Positions 18,190-29,190 are shown, counted from the first letter of the stretch. The stretch: 64,000 nucleotides of DNA from Mesorhizobium sp. (GCF_023954305.1 NZ_JAMLIG010000001.1:2356001-2420000), one strand, 5' to 3'. Program-made: numbers and translations. The notes: generated by a model not told the origin, from the letters alone.

Positions 18190-19191
18190 ATGTCCCGCCA
18201 TTCCTTCCACATCATCGACGGCCACACGTGCGGCAATCCGGTCCGCCTCGTCGCGGGCGGCGGGCCGCTGCTCGAGGGTTCCACAATGATGGAAAGGCGG
18301 GCGCATTTCCTCGCCGAATACGACTGGATCCGCACCGGGCTGATGTTCGAACCGCGGGGGCACGACATGATGTCCGGCTCGATCCTCTATCCGCCGACCC
18401 GTCCCGACTGCGATATCGCCATCCTGTTCATCGAGACCTCGGGCTGCCTGCCGATGTGCGGTCACGGCACGATCGGCACCGTCACGATGGCGATCGAGCA
18501 TGGTCTGGTGAAGCCGAAGACTCCGGGCCTGCTGCGGCTCGACACGCCGGCCGGGCTGGTGCTCGCCGAATACCGGCAGGAGGGCGAATATGTCGAGGAG
18601 GTGCGCATCACCAACGTGCCGTCTTTCCTCTATGCCGAGGGGCTGACGGCCGACGTGCCTGGCCTCGGCGAGATCGTCGTCGACGTGGCCTATGGCGGCA
18701 ATTTCTACGCCATCGTCGAACCGCAGAAGAATTTCCGCGATATCGCCGACCATACGGCCGGCGAACTCATCGGCTGGAGCCCGCTGCTGCGCAAGGCACT
18801 GAACGACAAATACACGTTCGAGCATCCGGAGAATCCCGGCATCAACCGGTTGTCGCACATCCTGTGGACCGGAGCGCCGACGCAGCCGGGGGCGGATGCG
18901 CGCAACGCCGTGTTCTACGGCGACAAGGCCATCGACCGCAGCCCGTGCGGCACCGGCACTTCGGCGCGCATGGCGCAGCGCCATGCCAAGGGCTTGCTGA
19001 AGGAGGGCGATGCATTCGTCCACGAATCCATCATCGGCTCGCTGTTCAAGGGGAGGGTCGAGAAGGAAACGACTGTCGCAAACCGCAAAGCGATCGTGCC
19101 GTCCATCGGCGGCTGGGCGCGCACGACGGGCTACAACACGATCTTCATCGACGACCGCGACCCCTATGCGCACGGCTTCGTGGTGAAATGA
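18190..19191 (+). CDS. 4-hydroxyproline 2-epimerase (proline racemase family)
   Basis: The 333-residue protein has both catalytic cysteines of the proline racemase family: Cys90 in GCLPMCGHGTIG and Cys253 in DRSPCGTGTSARMA. It converts trans-4-hydroxy-L-proline into the cis-D form that the preceding oxidase can use. Sequence features (IDGHTCGNPVRLVAGG, SHILWTGAP) are those of the group that includes Brucella PrpA, which is a hydroxyproline epimerase rather than a true proline racemase. Two ATGs lie at 18187 and 18190; the second has seven bases to AGGAG and gives the family length. The same frame stays open upstream through the oxidase gene but that is a shadow. Confidence 0.92.
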   Translation: MSRHSFHIIDGHTCGNPVRLVAGGGPLLEGSTMMERRAHFLAEYDWIRTGLMFEPRGHDMMSGSILYPPTRPDCDIAILFIETSGCLPMCGHGTIGTVTMAIEHGLVKPKTPGLLRLDTPAGLVLAEYRQEGEYVEEVRITNVPSFLYAEGLTADVPGLGEIVVDVAYGGNFYAIVEPQKNFRDIADHTAGELIGWSPLLRKALNDKYTFEHPENPGINRLSHILWTGAPTQPGADARNAVFYGDKAIDRSPCGTGTSARMAQRHAKGLLKEGDAFVHESIIGSLFKGRVEKETTVANRKAIVPSIGGWARTTGYNTIFIDDRDPYAHGFVVK

Positions 19192-19492
19192 GACTTTCGG
19201 CTAAGCCCCCTAGCCTTGCAAGAATCCGCAGCCAGCGACCCGAACGACGACAGAATCTGCGAATCCAGGGTGTGAGAACCGTCGAAAAGTCAAAGACTTT
19301 GCGATGGGCCAATGATAGCGTCCGGCTTGGTCCAGGTCGTCGCTCGCCGATGTCACGATTTTAGGCACTGCCAGTCCGGCAGGCCTTATGTCGCAATTTG
19401 ACATTGCAATCCGGCATCGAACGGCTACGACTTAGGAGAACCACATAAGGGATGCGCCGGGGGCGGCGACATTCCAGGGGAGCCGGTCAACG
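19192..19492 (+). promoter_or_regulatory. 300-base leader region of the liv operon
   Basis: No gene is visible here. It holds a small inverted repeat AAAGTC-AAA-GACTTT (19286-19300), a TTGACA hexamer at 19398-19403 without a convincing -10 at normal spacing, and an AGGAG-like sequence near 19434. It must contain the promoter of livH because the previous gene is functionally unrelated, but I cannot place it. Confidence 0.35.
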
Positions 19493-20395
19493 ATGGAATA
19501 TTTTGTCCAGCAGCTCATCAACGGGCTGACGCTGGGATCGATCTATGGGCTGATCGCGATCGGCTATACGATGGTCTACGGCATTATCGGCATGATCAAT
19601 TTCGCCCACGGCGACATCTTCATGCTCGGCGCGTTCATCGCGATGATCGTGTTCCTGATCCTGGTGGCGATGTTCACCACCATCCACGTGGTTTTCTTCC
19701 TTCTCGTGATGATGATCGTGGCGATGTTGACGACATCGCTGTGGAACTGGACGATCGAGCGCACCGCCTACCGGCCGTTGCGCGGATCCTTCCGCCTCGC
19801 GCCGCTGATCACTGCCATCGGCATGTCGATCTTCATCTCCAATTTCGTGCAGGTCACCCAGGGCCCGCGCAACAAGCCGATCCCGCCGATGATCTCGTCG
19901 GTCTACAATGTCGCCGGCATCTCGATCTCGCTGAAGCAGATCGTCATCGCGGCGGTCACGATCGTGCTGCTGGCGATCTTCTGGTATATCGTCAATCGAA
20001 CGCCGCTCGGCCGTGCCCAGCGCGCCTGCGAACAGGATCGCAAGATGGCGGCGCTGCTCGGCGTCGACGTCGACAAGACGATCTCGATCACCTTCATCAT
20101 GGGTGCGGCACTCGCGGCCGTCGCCGGCACGCTGTTCCTGATGTACTACGGCGTCGTCGCCTTCTCGGACGGCTTCGTTCCCGGGGTGAAGGCGTTCACG
20201 GCCGCCGTGCTCGGCGGCATCGGATCGCTGCCCGGCGCCGTGCTCGGCGGGTTGCTGATCGGGACGATCGAATCGCTCTGGTCGGCCTATTTCTCGATCG
20301 ACTACAAGGACGTCGCCGCGTTCTCCATCCTGGCGATCGTGCTGATCTTCCTGCCCTCCGGCCTCATGGGCCGCCCGGAAGTGGAGAAAGTCTAG
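19493..20395 (+). CDS. livH: branched-chain amino acid ABC transporter permease LivH
   Basis: The 300-residue protein is the first inner-membrane permease of the importer, with about eight hydrophobic helices, an N-terminal LINGLTLGSIYGLIAIGYTMVYGIIGMINFAHG split by signature positions, and the conserved coupling region FSDGFVPGVKAFTAAVLGGIGS near the C-terminus. It pairs with LivM, ending four bases before it. The operon order livH-livM-livG-livF with the binding protein last is usual in Rhizobiales. The substrate may be leucine, isoleucine, valine or other hydrophobic amino acids. Confidence 0.93.
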   Translation: MEYFVQQLINGLTLGSIYGLIAIGYTMVYGIIGMINFAHGDIFMLGAFIAMIVFLILVAMFTTIHVVFFLLVMMIVAMLTTSLWNWTIERTAYRPLRGSFRLAPLITAIGMSIFISNFVQVTQGPRNKPIPPMISSVYNVAGISISLKQIVIAAVTIVLLAIFWYIVNRTPLGRAQRACEQDRKMAALLGVDVDKTISITFIMGAALAAVAGTLFLMYYGVVAFSDGFVPGVKAFTAAVLGGIGSLPGAVLGGLLIGTIESLWSAYFSIDYKDVAAFSILAIVLIFLPSGLMGRPEVEKV

Positions 20396-20399
20396 AACC

Positions 20400-21800
20400 A
20401 TGGCGACGACCCAATCGGCCGCTGCCGCGGCCTCCACGAGCGCGCAGCCCAGTGTCATCGCCGATGCGCTCAAGGAAGCGTTCTACGCCGGCCTGATCGC
20501 GCTCGGCATGTTCGTGCTGATCGTAGGCCTGAAGACCGATCAGAACATCCGCAACGAGCTGATCATCGTCGAGCGCTGGACGCTTCTGTTCGTCGTCGTC
20601 GCGATCGTCATGATCGGCCGCTTCGCCTTCTCGGCCTTCGTCTGGCCGGAGGTCGAGCGTCGGCGTGCCCTCGGCAAGAAGGCCGTCGTCGCGACCGAGC
20701 CCGGCTTCCTCAAGCGGAACATCAACTGGATCGGCATCATCGCGCTGTTCCTGTTCCCCGTTTTCGTGATCTGGACGAGCGGCGTCCAGGGCTCGCTCAA
20801 GTGGATCGACAATTTCGGCATCCAGGTGCTGATCTACGTGATGCTGGCCTGGGGGCTCAACATCGTCATCGGACTCGCCGGCCTGCTCGACCTCGGCTAC
20901 GTCGCGTTCTATGCCGTCGGCGCCTATACCTATGCGCTGCTCGGCAAGGAGTTCGGCCTGTCGTTCTGGATCCTGCTGCCAGCGGCGGGCGCGATGGCCG
21001 CGATGTGGGGCGTGCTCCTCGGCTTCCCGGTCCTTCGCCTGCGCGGTGACTATCTGGCCATTGTCACGCTTGCCTTCGGCGAGATCATCAGGCTCGTGCT
21101 GATCAACTGGCGCGAGGTCACCAACGGTTCGGCCGGCATTTCCGGCATCCCGAAGGTCACCTTCTTCGGCATCTTCAATTTCGATGTGTCGTCGCCGTTC
21201 TATATCGGCAAGGTGTTCGATCTGCCGACCTCGGGCGTCTACTACAAGATTTTCCTCTACTACCTGATCCTGATCCTCGCCCTGGTGACTGCGTTCGTTA
21301 CGATACGCTTGCGGCGCATGCCGGTCGGCCGCGCCTGGGAAGCGCTGCGCGAGGATGAAATCGCCTGCCGCTCGCTCGGCATCAACACGACCAATACCAA
21401 GCTCACGGCCTTCGCCATCGGCGCGATGTTCGGCGGCTTCGCCGGATCGTTCTTCGCCGCCCGCCAGGGGTTCATCAATCCCGAATCCTTCGTCTTTCTC
21501 CAGTCCGCCATCATCCTGGCGATCGTGGTTCTGGGCGGCATGGGCTCGCTGATCGGCATCGCGGTCGCCGCGCTGGTCATGATCGGCGGCATGGAGGCAC
21601 TGCGCGAGATGCAGTTCCTCAAGCTCGCCTTCGGACCGAACTTCACTCCCGAACTCTATCGCATGCTGCTGTTCGGCATGGCCATGGTCGTCGTCATGGT
21701 GTGGAAGCCGAGAGGCTTCGTCGGCAGTCGCGAGCCCACCGCATTCCTGAAATCGAGGAAATCCGTGTCCGGTTCATTCACGCGCGAGGGACACGGCTGA
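20400..21800 (+). CDS. livM: branched-chain amino acid ABC transporter permease LivM
   Basis: The 466-residue second permease has an N-terminal extension with two hydrophobic segments (DUF3382-like, about residues 20-75) before the main LivM domain with eight or nine helices. Landmarks are [25 protein letters not shown] (read in two parts), [20 protein letters not shown] and [23 protein letters not shown]. Its stop codon TGA shares one base with the livG start codon, so translation is coupled. Confidence 0.93.
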   Translation: MATTQSAAAAASTSAQPSVIADALKEAFYAGLIALGMFVLIVGLKTDQNIRNELIIVERWTLLFVVVAIVMIGRFAFSAFVWPEVERRRALGKKAVVATEPGFLKRNINWIGIIALFLFPVFVIWTSGVQGSLKWIDNFGIQVLIYVMLAWGLNIVIGLAGLLDLGYVAFYAVGAYTYALLGKEFGLSFWILLPAAGAMAAMWGVLLGFPVLRLRGDYLAIVTLAFGEIIRLVLINWREVTNGSAGISGIPKVTFFGIFNFDVSSPFYIGKVFDLPTSGVYYKIFLYYLILILALVTAFVTIRLRRMPVGRAWEALREDEIACRSLGINTTNTKLTAFAIGAMFGGFAGSFFAARQGFINPESFVFLQSAIILAIVVLGGMGSLIGIAVAALVMIGGMEALREMQFLKLAFGPNFTPELYRMLLFGMAMVVVMVWKPRGFVGSREPTAFLKSRKSVSGSFTREGHG

Positions 21801-23160
21801 TGACAAGCGTGTCCGATCCGATCCTCAAGGTCGAACATCTTTCGATGAAGTTCGGTGGGCTGGTCGCTGTCGGCGACCTGTCCTTCGAAGCCAGGCGCGG
21901 CGAGATCACCGCGCTGATCGGCCCGAATGGCGCCGGCAAGACGACCGTGTTCAACTGTATCACCGGCTTCTACAAGCCGTCGGAAGGCATGATCACGCTG
22001 ACGCGGCGCGACGGCACCACCTATCTCCTCGAGCGCCTGCCGGACTTCCAGATTCCGGCCAAGGCCAAGGTGGCGCGCACGTTCCAGAACATCCGTCTGT
22101 TCTCGGGCATGACGGTTCTGGAAAACCTGCTTGTCGCCCAGCACAACAAGCTGATGCTGGCGTCCGGTTTCACCGTGCTCGGCCTGTTTGGCGCGCCGGC
22201 CTATCGCAAGGCATCCGCCGAGTCGCGCGATCTCGCAGCGCATTGGCTGGAGAAGGCCGACCTGATCGACCGCGCCGACGATCCGGCCGGGGACCTGCCT
22301 TACGGCGCTCAGCGACGGCTCGAGATCGCCCGCGCCATGTGTACGGGTCCGGAACTGCTCTGCCTCGATGAGCCGGCGGCGGGCCTCAATCCGAAGGAAT
22401 CACTGGCGCTCAACGCGCTGCTCAACGACATCAAGGACAATACCGGCACGTCGATCCTCCTGATCGAGCACGACATGTCGGTCGTCATGCAGATTTCGGA
22501 CCATGTCGTGGTGCTGGAATACGGCCGCAAGATTTCCGACGGCGACCCGAGCTTCGTGAAGAGCGACCCGAAGGTCATCGCCGCCTATCTCGGCATCGAC
22601 GACCAGGAGGTCGAGACGGTGCTGGTGGAGGTTGGCGACGAACACGTGATCGAGCAGCTCGACGGGACCCCGGATCTGCAGCACGGGCCGTCGGCGTCCT
22701 CGTCGATGATGGCAGGTCCCGTTTCCGACACGATCGAGCACGCCGCCGATCACGAAGGCCTGGTGACCGTCTCGCCGGGCGCATCGAAAGCCGATCGGGT
22801 GAAGGCGACCGCTCCCGCCGCGAAGCCCGCCGCGGCGAAGCCGATCGCCAAGCCGGCGACGGATCGCAAGACAAAGGCAGCAGCGACGCCGGTGGCCGCG
22901 AAAGCCGCCCCGGCCGCGGCCGATGACCTGACGCTGATCAAGGGCATCGGACCGGTCAATGCGCGCAAGTTGAACGAGCACGGCGTGACGAGTTTCGCCC
23001 AGATCGCAGCGTGGAGGAAAGCGGATATCGCCGCGGCCGAAGCCTATCTGGAGTTCGATGGACGCATCGCCCGCGAGGACTGGGTCGGCCAGGCCAAGCG
23101 ACTCGCGAAGGGCAGCAAGCCAGCCAAAGCTTCCACCGCCAAGACCGGAGGGCGCGGCTG

Positions 23161-23161
<1 letters not shown>
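21800..23161 (+). CDS. livG: LivG ATP-binding protein with appended C-terminal helix-hairpin-helix-like domain
   Basis: The 453-residue protein begins with a complete LivG ATPase: Walker [10 protein letters not shown] (residues 41-49), QNIRLF Q-loop, the signature region [15 protein letters not shown], Walker [12 protein letters not shown], switch His in [10 protein letters not shown]. LivG proteins normally end near residue 265. Here an acidic linker and an Ala/Lys/Pro-rich linker (about 265-374) lead to a second domain (375-437) with [17 protein letters not shown] and TSFAQIAAW, followed by a basic tail. This second part resembles the helix-hairpin-helix (H3TH, COG3743-like) domain that alphaproteobacteria append to some NuoE and L21 proteins. 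It starts at the ATG shared with the livM stop and overlaps livF by one base. Confidence 0.93.
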
Positions 23162-23889
<728 letters not shown>

Positions 23890-23902
23890 GGAGGGACGAT
23901 CT

Positions 23903-24250
23903 ATGCACGGCATCCTCTACGAAGAGTCCAATATCTGGCAGTTCTTCTTCGTCACGCTGGTACTCGGCGGCGGTGCCGCGTGGATGACCGGACGGGCCTG
24001 CGCACAGACGTGGCGGCCGGTGTCCAGCCTGGTCGCCTTCCTGCTGATGCTCGGGATCGCTGTGAGGTTCATCCACCACGCGCTGTTCGACGGCACGATG
24101 TTCACTGCCCAGTATTACATCGTCGACACGGTCATCCTTCTGGCGATCGGCTATCTCGGCTATCGCTACACGCGGATGAACCAGATGGTCACGCAGTATC
24201 ACTGGCTCTACGAGCGCGATTCATTTCTCTCCTGGAAGGAGAAGCGCTGA
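23903..24250 (+). CDS. DUF6867 membrane protein of the liv operon
   Basis: The 115-residue protein has three membrane helices (about 12-30, 40-58 and 70-90) and a conserved-looking C-terminal MNQMVTQYHWLYERD segment. It matches the DUF6867 proteins found between livF and the binding-protein gene in many Rhizobiales. A GAGG lies upstream of the ATG, 13 bases after livF. An accessory role in the importer is inferred from this constant position. Confidence 0.8.
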   Translation: MHGILYEESNIWQFFFVTLVLGGGAAWMTGRACAQTWRPVSSLVAFLLMLGIAVRFIHHALFDGTMFTAQYYIVDTVILLAIGYLGYRYTRMNQMVTQYHWLYERDSFLSWKEKR

Positions 24251-24376
24251 ACGCCGCAGACATTCACCATTAACGTCGGATTTTACAGGATTCGGCGTGA
24301 CAAGTGCCTGAAAATGGGCAAAGTTTCCTTTCTGCGAGTTGGGTGGGCATCGCATGAAAGCAATCATTCAGGCCCG

Positions 24377-24389
24377 CCCGTTTAACGGG
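24377..24389 (+). promoter_or_regulatory. small hairpin overlapping the ribosome site of the binding-protein gene
   Basis: CCCGTT-T-AACGGG is a perfect inverted repeat whose right arm runs into the ACGGGAG Shine-Dalgarno of the following gene (ATG at 24399). It could set the high expression of the binding protein relative to the permeases or be incidental; the stem is only six pairs. Confidence 0.3.
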
Positions 24390-24398
24390 AGTGTATCA

Positions 24399-25517
24399 AT
24401 GAAGAAGTCTCTCTTGTCGGCCGTTGCCGTGACCGCGGTTCTCGCGTTCAGCGGCAGTGCGTGGGCCGACATCCTGATCGGCGTGGCCGGTCCGATCACT
24501 GGTCCGAATGCTGCCTTCGGTGCGCAGCTGCAGAAGGGCGCCGAGCAGGCGGCTGCCGACATCAACGCCGCCGGCGGCATCAATGGCGAGCAGATCAAGA
24601 TCGTCATCGGCGACGACGTCTCCGATCCGACCCAGGGCGTCTCGGTCGCCAACAAGTTCGTCGCGGACGGCGTCAAGTTCGTCGTCGGCCACTTCAACTC
24701 GGGCGTCTCGATCCCGGCCTCGGAAGTCTATGCCGAGAACGGCATCATGCAGATCACGCCTGCCTCGACCAACCCGCAGTTCACCGAGCGCGGCCTGTGG
24801 AACACCTTCCGCACCTGCGGCCGCGACGACCAGCAGGGTGCTGTTGCCGGCGCCTACATCGCCGCCAACTTCAAGGACGGCAAGGTTGCCATCATCCACG
24901 ACAAGACCCCCTATGGTCAGGGCCTCGCTGACGAGACCAAGAAAGCCGCCAACGGCGCCGGCGTGACGGAAGTCATGTATGAAGGCATCAACATCGGCGA
25001 CAAGGACTTCTCGGCCCTGATCGCCAAGATGAAGGAAGCAGGCGTCACGGCCGTCTACTACGGTGGCCTGCACACCGAAGCCGGCCTGATCATGCGTCAG
25101 CTGGCCGACCAGGGCCTGAAGGCCGCCTTCATGTCGGGCGACGGCATCGTCTCGAACGAGCTCGCCTCGATCGCCGGCGACGCGGTCGACGGCACGCTGA
25201 TGACCTTTGCTCCGGATCCGCGCAAGAACCCGGCTGCGAAGGAAATCGTCGAGAAGTTCCGCGCCGCGGGCTTCGAGCCGGAAGCCTACACGCTCTACTC
25301 CTACGCCGCCGTGCAGGTCATCGCCGGTGCAGCCGCCGCAGCCGGCGACCTCGACCCGGCAAAGGTCGCTGAAGCCGCCAAGGCCAAGGGTCCGTTCGCA
25401 ACCGCGATCGGCGAACTCGGCTTCGACGAGAAGGGCGACATCACCCGTCCGGACTACGTGATGTACACGTGGAAGAAGGGCGACGACGGCAAGTACAGCT
25501 ACTTCGAGAACGAATAA
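24399..25517 (+). CDS. livK: branched-chain amino acid ABC transporter substrate-binding protein
   Basis: The 372-residue periplasmic protein starts with a signal peptide ([17 protein letters not shown], cleavage probably after SAWA at residue 22). The mature Leu/Ile/Val-binding fold begins [18 protein letters not shown]; ligand-site segments include [11 protein letters not shown] and [13 protein letters not shown]. It captures the amino acid and delivers it to LivHM. The start at 24399 is chosen for the signal peptide; the longer in-frame start at 24339 would bury it. It lies 148 bases after DUF6867, so it may also have its own promoter, and it ends with a very strong terminator. Confidence 0.93.
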   Translation: MKKSLLSAVAVTAVLAFSGSAWADILIGVAGPITGPNAAFGAQLQKGAEQAAADINAAGGINGEQIKIVIGDDVSDPTQGVSVANKFVADGVKFVVGHFNSGVSIPASEVYAENGIMQITPASTNPQFTERGLWNTFRTCGRDDQQGAVAGAYIAANFKDGKVAIIHDKTPYGQGLADETKKAANGAGVTEVMYEGINIGDKDFSALIAKMKEAGVTAVYYGGLHTEAGLIMRQLADQGLKAAFMSGDGIVSNELASIAGDAVDGTLMTFAPDPRKNPAAKEIVEKFRAAGFEPEAYTLYSYAAVQVIAGAAAAAGDLDPAKVAEAAKAKGPFATAIGELGFDEKGDITRPDYVMYTWKKGDDGKYSYFENE

Positions 25518-25535
25518 GCTCTCGCGGCGTCCAGA

Positions 25536-25570
25536 AAAATGCCCGGCGCGTCCGACGCGCCGGGCATTTT
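25536..25570 (+). terminator. strong rho-independent terminator at the end of the liv operon
   Basis: Arms of 17 perfectly paired bases (AAAATGCCCGGCGCGTC at 25536-25552, complement at 25554-25570) end in TTTTGTTT. The A-rich left flank makes it active in both directions. It closes the liv operon before pyc. Confidence 0.9.
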
Positions 25571-25678
25571 GTTTGCCCACCGCACAGGCAGACCGGTTTT
25601 CTGCCGATTCTGTTTGCAGTGCAGCATTTTCCGGATAAACATCTTCCGCAGCGTCCCGTCCCCTCCCGGAGTGCCTCC

Positions 25679-28600
25679 TTGCAGATCAAGAAGATCCTCG
25701 TCGCGAACCGTTCCGAAATCGCGATCCGCGTCTTCCGTGCCGCCAATGAGCTCGGCATCGAGACCGTGGCCATCTGGGCGGAGGAGGACAAATACGCGCT
25801 GCACCGGTTCAAGGCGGACGAGAGCTACCAGATCGGCCGCGGCCCGCACCTCGAGCGTGACCTGGGTCCTATCGAGAGTTACCTGTCGATCGACGAGGTG
25901 ATCAGGGTGGCAAAGCTGTCGGGGGCGGATGCGATCCACCCCGGCTACGGACTGCTCTCGGAAAGCCCCGAATTCGCCGACGCCTGCGCTGCGAACGGCA
26001 TCGTCTTCATCGGGCCGAAGCCGGAGACGATGCGAAGGCTTGGCAACAAGGTCGCGGCGCGCAACCTGGCGATCGAGATCGGCGTGCCGGTGATCCCCGC
26101 GACCGACCCGCTGCCGGACGACATGGAGGCGGTGAAGAAGCTGGCGCTCGAGGTCGGCTACCCGCTGATGCTGAAGGCGTCGTGGGGCGGCGGCGGACGG
26201 GGCATGCGCGTCATCCGCTCCGAGACGGAGCTTGCCAAGGAGGTCACCGAGGGCAAGCGCGAGGCCAAGGCCGCCTTCGGCAAGGACGAGGTCTATCTCG
26301 AAAAGCTGATCGAGCGCGCCCGCCATGTCGAGGTGCAGGTGCTGGGCGACACGCACGGCAATGCGGTGCACCTGTTCGAGCGCGATTGCTCGATCCAGCG
26401 CCGCAACCAGAAGGTCGTCGAGCGCGCGCCGGCGCCGTATCTTTCGAGCGAGCTGCGCGAGGAGCTCTGCGGCTATGCACTCCGGATCGCCGACGCCACC
26501 GCCTATGTCGGCGCCGGCACGGTCGAGTTCCTGCAGGACGCCGACACCGGCAAGTTCTACTTCATCGAGGTCAATCCGCGCATCCAGGTCGAGCACACCG
26601 TCACCGAGCAGGTGACCGGCATCGACATCGTCAAGGCGCAGATCCATATCCTCGAAGGCGCGGCGATCGGCACGCCGGAATCGGGGGTGCCGTCGCAGGA
26701 GCACATCCGGCTGAACGGCCACGCGCTGCAGTGCCGCATCACGACGGAAGATCCGGAGCAGAATTTCATCCCGGACTATGGCCGCATCACCGCCTATCGC
26801 GGCGCCACCGGCTTCGGCATCCGCCTCGACGGCGGCACGGCCTATTCGGGCGCGGTCATCACCCGCTTCTACGATCCGCTCTTGGAGAAGGTGACGGCCT
26901 GGGCGCCGACGCCGCTGGAGGCGATCGCGCGCATGGACCGGGCGCTGCGCGAATTCCGCATCCGCGGCGTCGCGACCAACCTCACCTTCCTCGAAGCGAT
27001 CATCACGCACCCGTCCTTCAAGGACAATTCCTACACGACCAAGTTCATCGACTCGACGCCGGAACTGTTTGCGCAGGTGAAGCGCCAGGATCGCGCGACG
27101 AAACTGTTGAACTACCTCGCCGATGTGACCGTCAACGGCCATCCGGAGGCGCGCGGGCGGCCGATGCCGAAGGCGGACGCGGCGGCGCCGGTGGTGCCCT
27201 TCCACGGAGGAGAGGTCCCGGACGGGACGAAGCAGAGGCTCGACCAACTCGGCCCGGCCGGCTTTGCCAAATGGATGCGCGCGCAGCCGCAAGTGCTTGT
27301 CACCGACACGACGATGCGCGACGGCCACCAGTCGCTGCTCGCCACCCGCATGCGCACCTTCGATATCGCGCGGGTGGCGGGGACCTATGCCCGCGCCCTG
27401 CCGCAGCTTCTGTCGCTCGAATGCTGGGGGGGAGCGACGTTCGACGTGGCGATGCGCTTCCTCACGGAAGATCCGTGGGAACGGCTGGACCTCGTGCGCA
27501 AGGGTGCGCCGAACCTGCTTCTGCAGATGCTTTTGCGCGGCGCCAACGGCGTCGGCTACACCAACTATCCCGACAATGTGGTGAAGCATTTCGTCAAACA
27601 GGCAGCAAGCGGTGGCATCGATCTGTTCCGCGTCTTCGACTGCCTCAACTGGGTCGAGAACATGCGCGTCGCCATGGATGCCGTCGGCGCCGAGGGCAAG
27701 CTGGTCGAGGCGGCGATCTGCTACACCGGCGATATCCTCGACCCGGCGCGGGCCAAATACGATCTCAAATACTATGTCGCGCTGGCGAAGGAACTGGAGA
27801 CCGCCGGCGCGCACATCATCGCGGTCAAGGACATGGCGGGGCTGCTCAAGCCGGCGGCGGCGAAAGTGCTGTTCAAGGCGTTGCGCGAGGCGACCGACCT
27901 GCCGATCCATTTCCACACGCATGACACGTCAGGCATTGCCGCCGCGACCGTGCTGGCGGCCGTGGAAGCGGGCGTCGACGCAGTCGACGCGGCGATGGAT
28001 TCGCTCTCCGGCAACACCTCGCAGCCCTGCCTGGGCTCGATCGTGGAAGCCTTGAAGGGCACCGAGCGCGACCCCGGCCTCGACACCGGCTGGATCCGCA
28101 AGCTGTCGTTCTACTGGGAGGCGGTGCGCAACCAGTACACGGCCTTCGAGAGCGACCTGAAGGGGCCGGCCTCGGAGGTCTACCTGCACGAGATGCCGGG
28201 CGGCCAGTTCACCAACTTGAAGGAACAGGCGCGTTCGCTCGGGCTCGAAACCCGCTGGCACGAGGTGGCGCAGGCCTATCATGACGTCAACCTGATGTTC
28301 GGCGACATCGTCAAGGTGACGCCGTCGTCCAAGGTCGTCGGCGACATGGCGCTGATGATGGTCAGCCAGGACCTGACCGTCGCCGACGTCGAAAACCCGG
28401 CAAGGGACATCGCCTTCCCGGATTCGGTCGTCTCCATGCTCAAGGGCGACCTCGGCCAGCCTCCGGGAGGATGGCCGGCCGGTCTGCAGAAGAAGGCACT
28501 GAAAGGGGATAAGCCGATCAATGTGCGGCCCGGCTCGCTGCTCAGGGACGCCGATCTCGCCAAGACGCGCAAGGACGCGGAAGAGAAGGTCGGCCGCAAG

Positions 28601-29137
28601 CTCTCCGAGTTCGAGTTCGCCTCCTATCTGATGTATCCGAAGGTCTTCACCGACTTCGCCGTCGCGCAGGAAAACTACGGGCCGGTCTCGGTACTGCCGA
28701 CGCCGACCTATTTCTACGGCATGAAGGGCGAGGACGAGATCCTGCTCGACATCGAGAAGGGCAAGACGCTTGTGGTGCGGTGCCTGGCCATCGGCGAGGT
28801 CGACGACAAGGGCATGGTCACGGTCTTCTTCGAGCTCAACGGCCAGCCGCGCCGCGTCAAGGTGCCCGACCGGGCGCATGGCGCCTCTAACGGCAAGGCG
28901 CGGCGCAAGGCCGAGCCCGGCAACGAGGCGCATGTCGGTGCGCCGATGCCGGGCGTCATCTCGGGCGTCGCGGTGGCACCAGGCCAGACGGTCAAGGCCG
29001 GCGACATCCTCGTCTCGATCGAGGCGATGAAGATGGAGACGGCACTCCACGCCGAACGCGACGGCACCATCGCCGAAGTGCTGGTGCGGGTCGGAGAACA
29101 GATCGACGCCAAGGACCTGCTGGTGGTGTTCGGGTAG
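25679..29137 (+). CDS. pyc: pyruvate carboxylase
   Basis: The 1152-residue enzyme adds bicarbonate to pyruvate to make oxaloacetate. Domains in order are biotin carboxylase/ATP-grasp (about 1-450, with ILVANRSEIAIRVFRAANE, HPGYGLLSE, KASWGGGGRGMR and EVNPRIQVEHTVTE), carboxyltransferase (about 530-800, with VTDTTMRDGHQSLLATRMRT and FDCLNWVENM), the PYC allosteric/tetramerisation part and a C-terminal biotin carrier with the biotinyl lysine in EAMKMET. I use the TTG at 25679: GGAG lies seven bases ahead, and the protein then has the exact family length. No in-frame ATG exists near. An upstream frame extension crosses the liv terminator. Confidence 0.95.
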   Translation: MQIKKILVANRSEIAIRVFRAANELGIETVAIWAEEDKYALHRFKADESYQIGRGPHLERDLGPIESYLSIDEVIRVAKLSGADAIHPGYGLLSESPEFADACAANGIVFIGPKPETMRRLGNKVAARNLAIEIGVPVIPATDPLPDDMEAVKKLALEVGYPLMLKASWGGGGRGMRVIRSETELAKEVTEGKREAKAAFGKDEVYLEKLIERARHVEVQVLGDTHGNAVHLFERDCSIQRRNQKVVERAPAPYLSSELREELCGYALRIADATAYVGAGTVEFLQDADTGKFYFIEVNPRIQVEHTVTEQVTGIDIVKAQIHILEGAAIGTPESGVPSQEHIRLNGHALQCRITTEDPEQNFIPDYGRITAYRGATGFGIRLDGGTAYSGAVITRFYDPLLEKVTAWAPTPLEAIARMDRALREFRIRGVATNLTFLEAIITHPSFKDNSYTTKFIDSTPELFAQVKRQDRATKLLNYLADVTVNGHPEARGRPMPKADAAAPVVPFHGGEVPDGTKQRLDQLGPAGFAKWMRAQPQVLVTDTTMRDGHQSLLATRMRTFDIARVAGTYARALPQLLSLECWGGATFDVAMRFLTEDPWERLDLVRKGAPNLLLQMLLRGANGVGYTNYPDNVVKHFVKQAASGGIDLFRVFDCLNWVENMRVAMDAVGAEGKLVEAAICYTGDILDPARAKYDLKYYVALAKELETAGAHIIAVKDMAGLLKPAAAKVLFKALREATDLPIHFHTHDTSGIAAATVLAAVEAGVDAVDAAMDSLSGNTSQPCLGSIVEALKGTERDPGLDTGWIRKLSFYWEAVRNQYTAFESDLKGPASEVYLHEMPGGQFTNLKEQARSLGLETRWHEVAQAYHDVNLMFGDIVKVTPSSKVVGDMALMMVSQDLTVADVENPARDIAFPDSVVSMLKGDLGQPPGGWPAGLQKKALKGDKPINVRPGSLLRDADLAKTRKDAEEKVGRKLSEFEFASYLMYPKVFTDFAVAQENYGPVSVLPTPTYFYGMKGEDEILLDIEKGKTLVVRCLAIGEVDDKGMVTVFFELNGQPRRVKVPDRAHGASNGKARRKAEPGNEAHVGAPMPGVISGVAVAPGQTVKAGDILVSIEAMKMETALHAERDGTIAEVLVRVGEQIDAKDLLVVFG

Positions 29138-29190
29138 GAGCGGCGACCTGTGGGGTGGGGCTCGTGCCCCTCGCAGGCAACCTGTTTGCT

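Noticed and set aside
25499..27922. An 807-codon minus-strand open frame opposite pyruvate carboxylase
   Set aside because: Antisense shadow with Arg/Asp/Val-rich composition and no family features.
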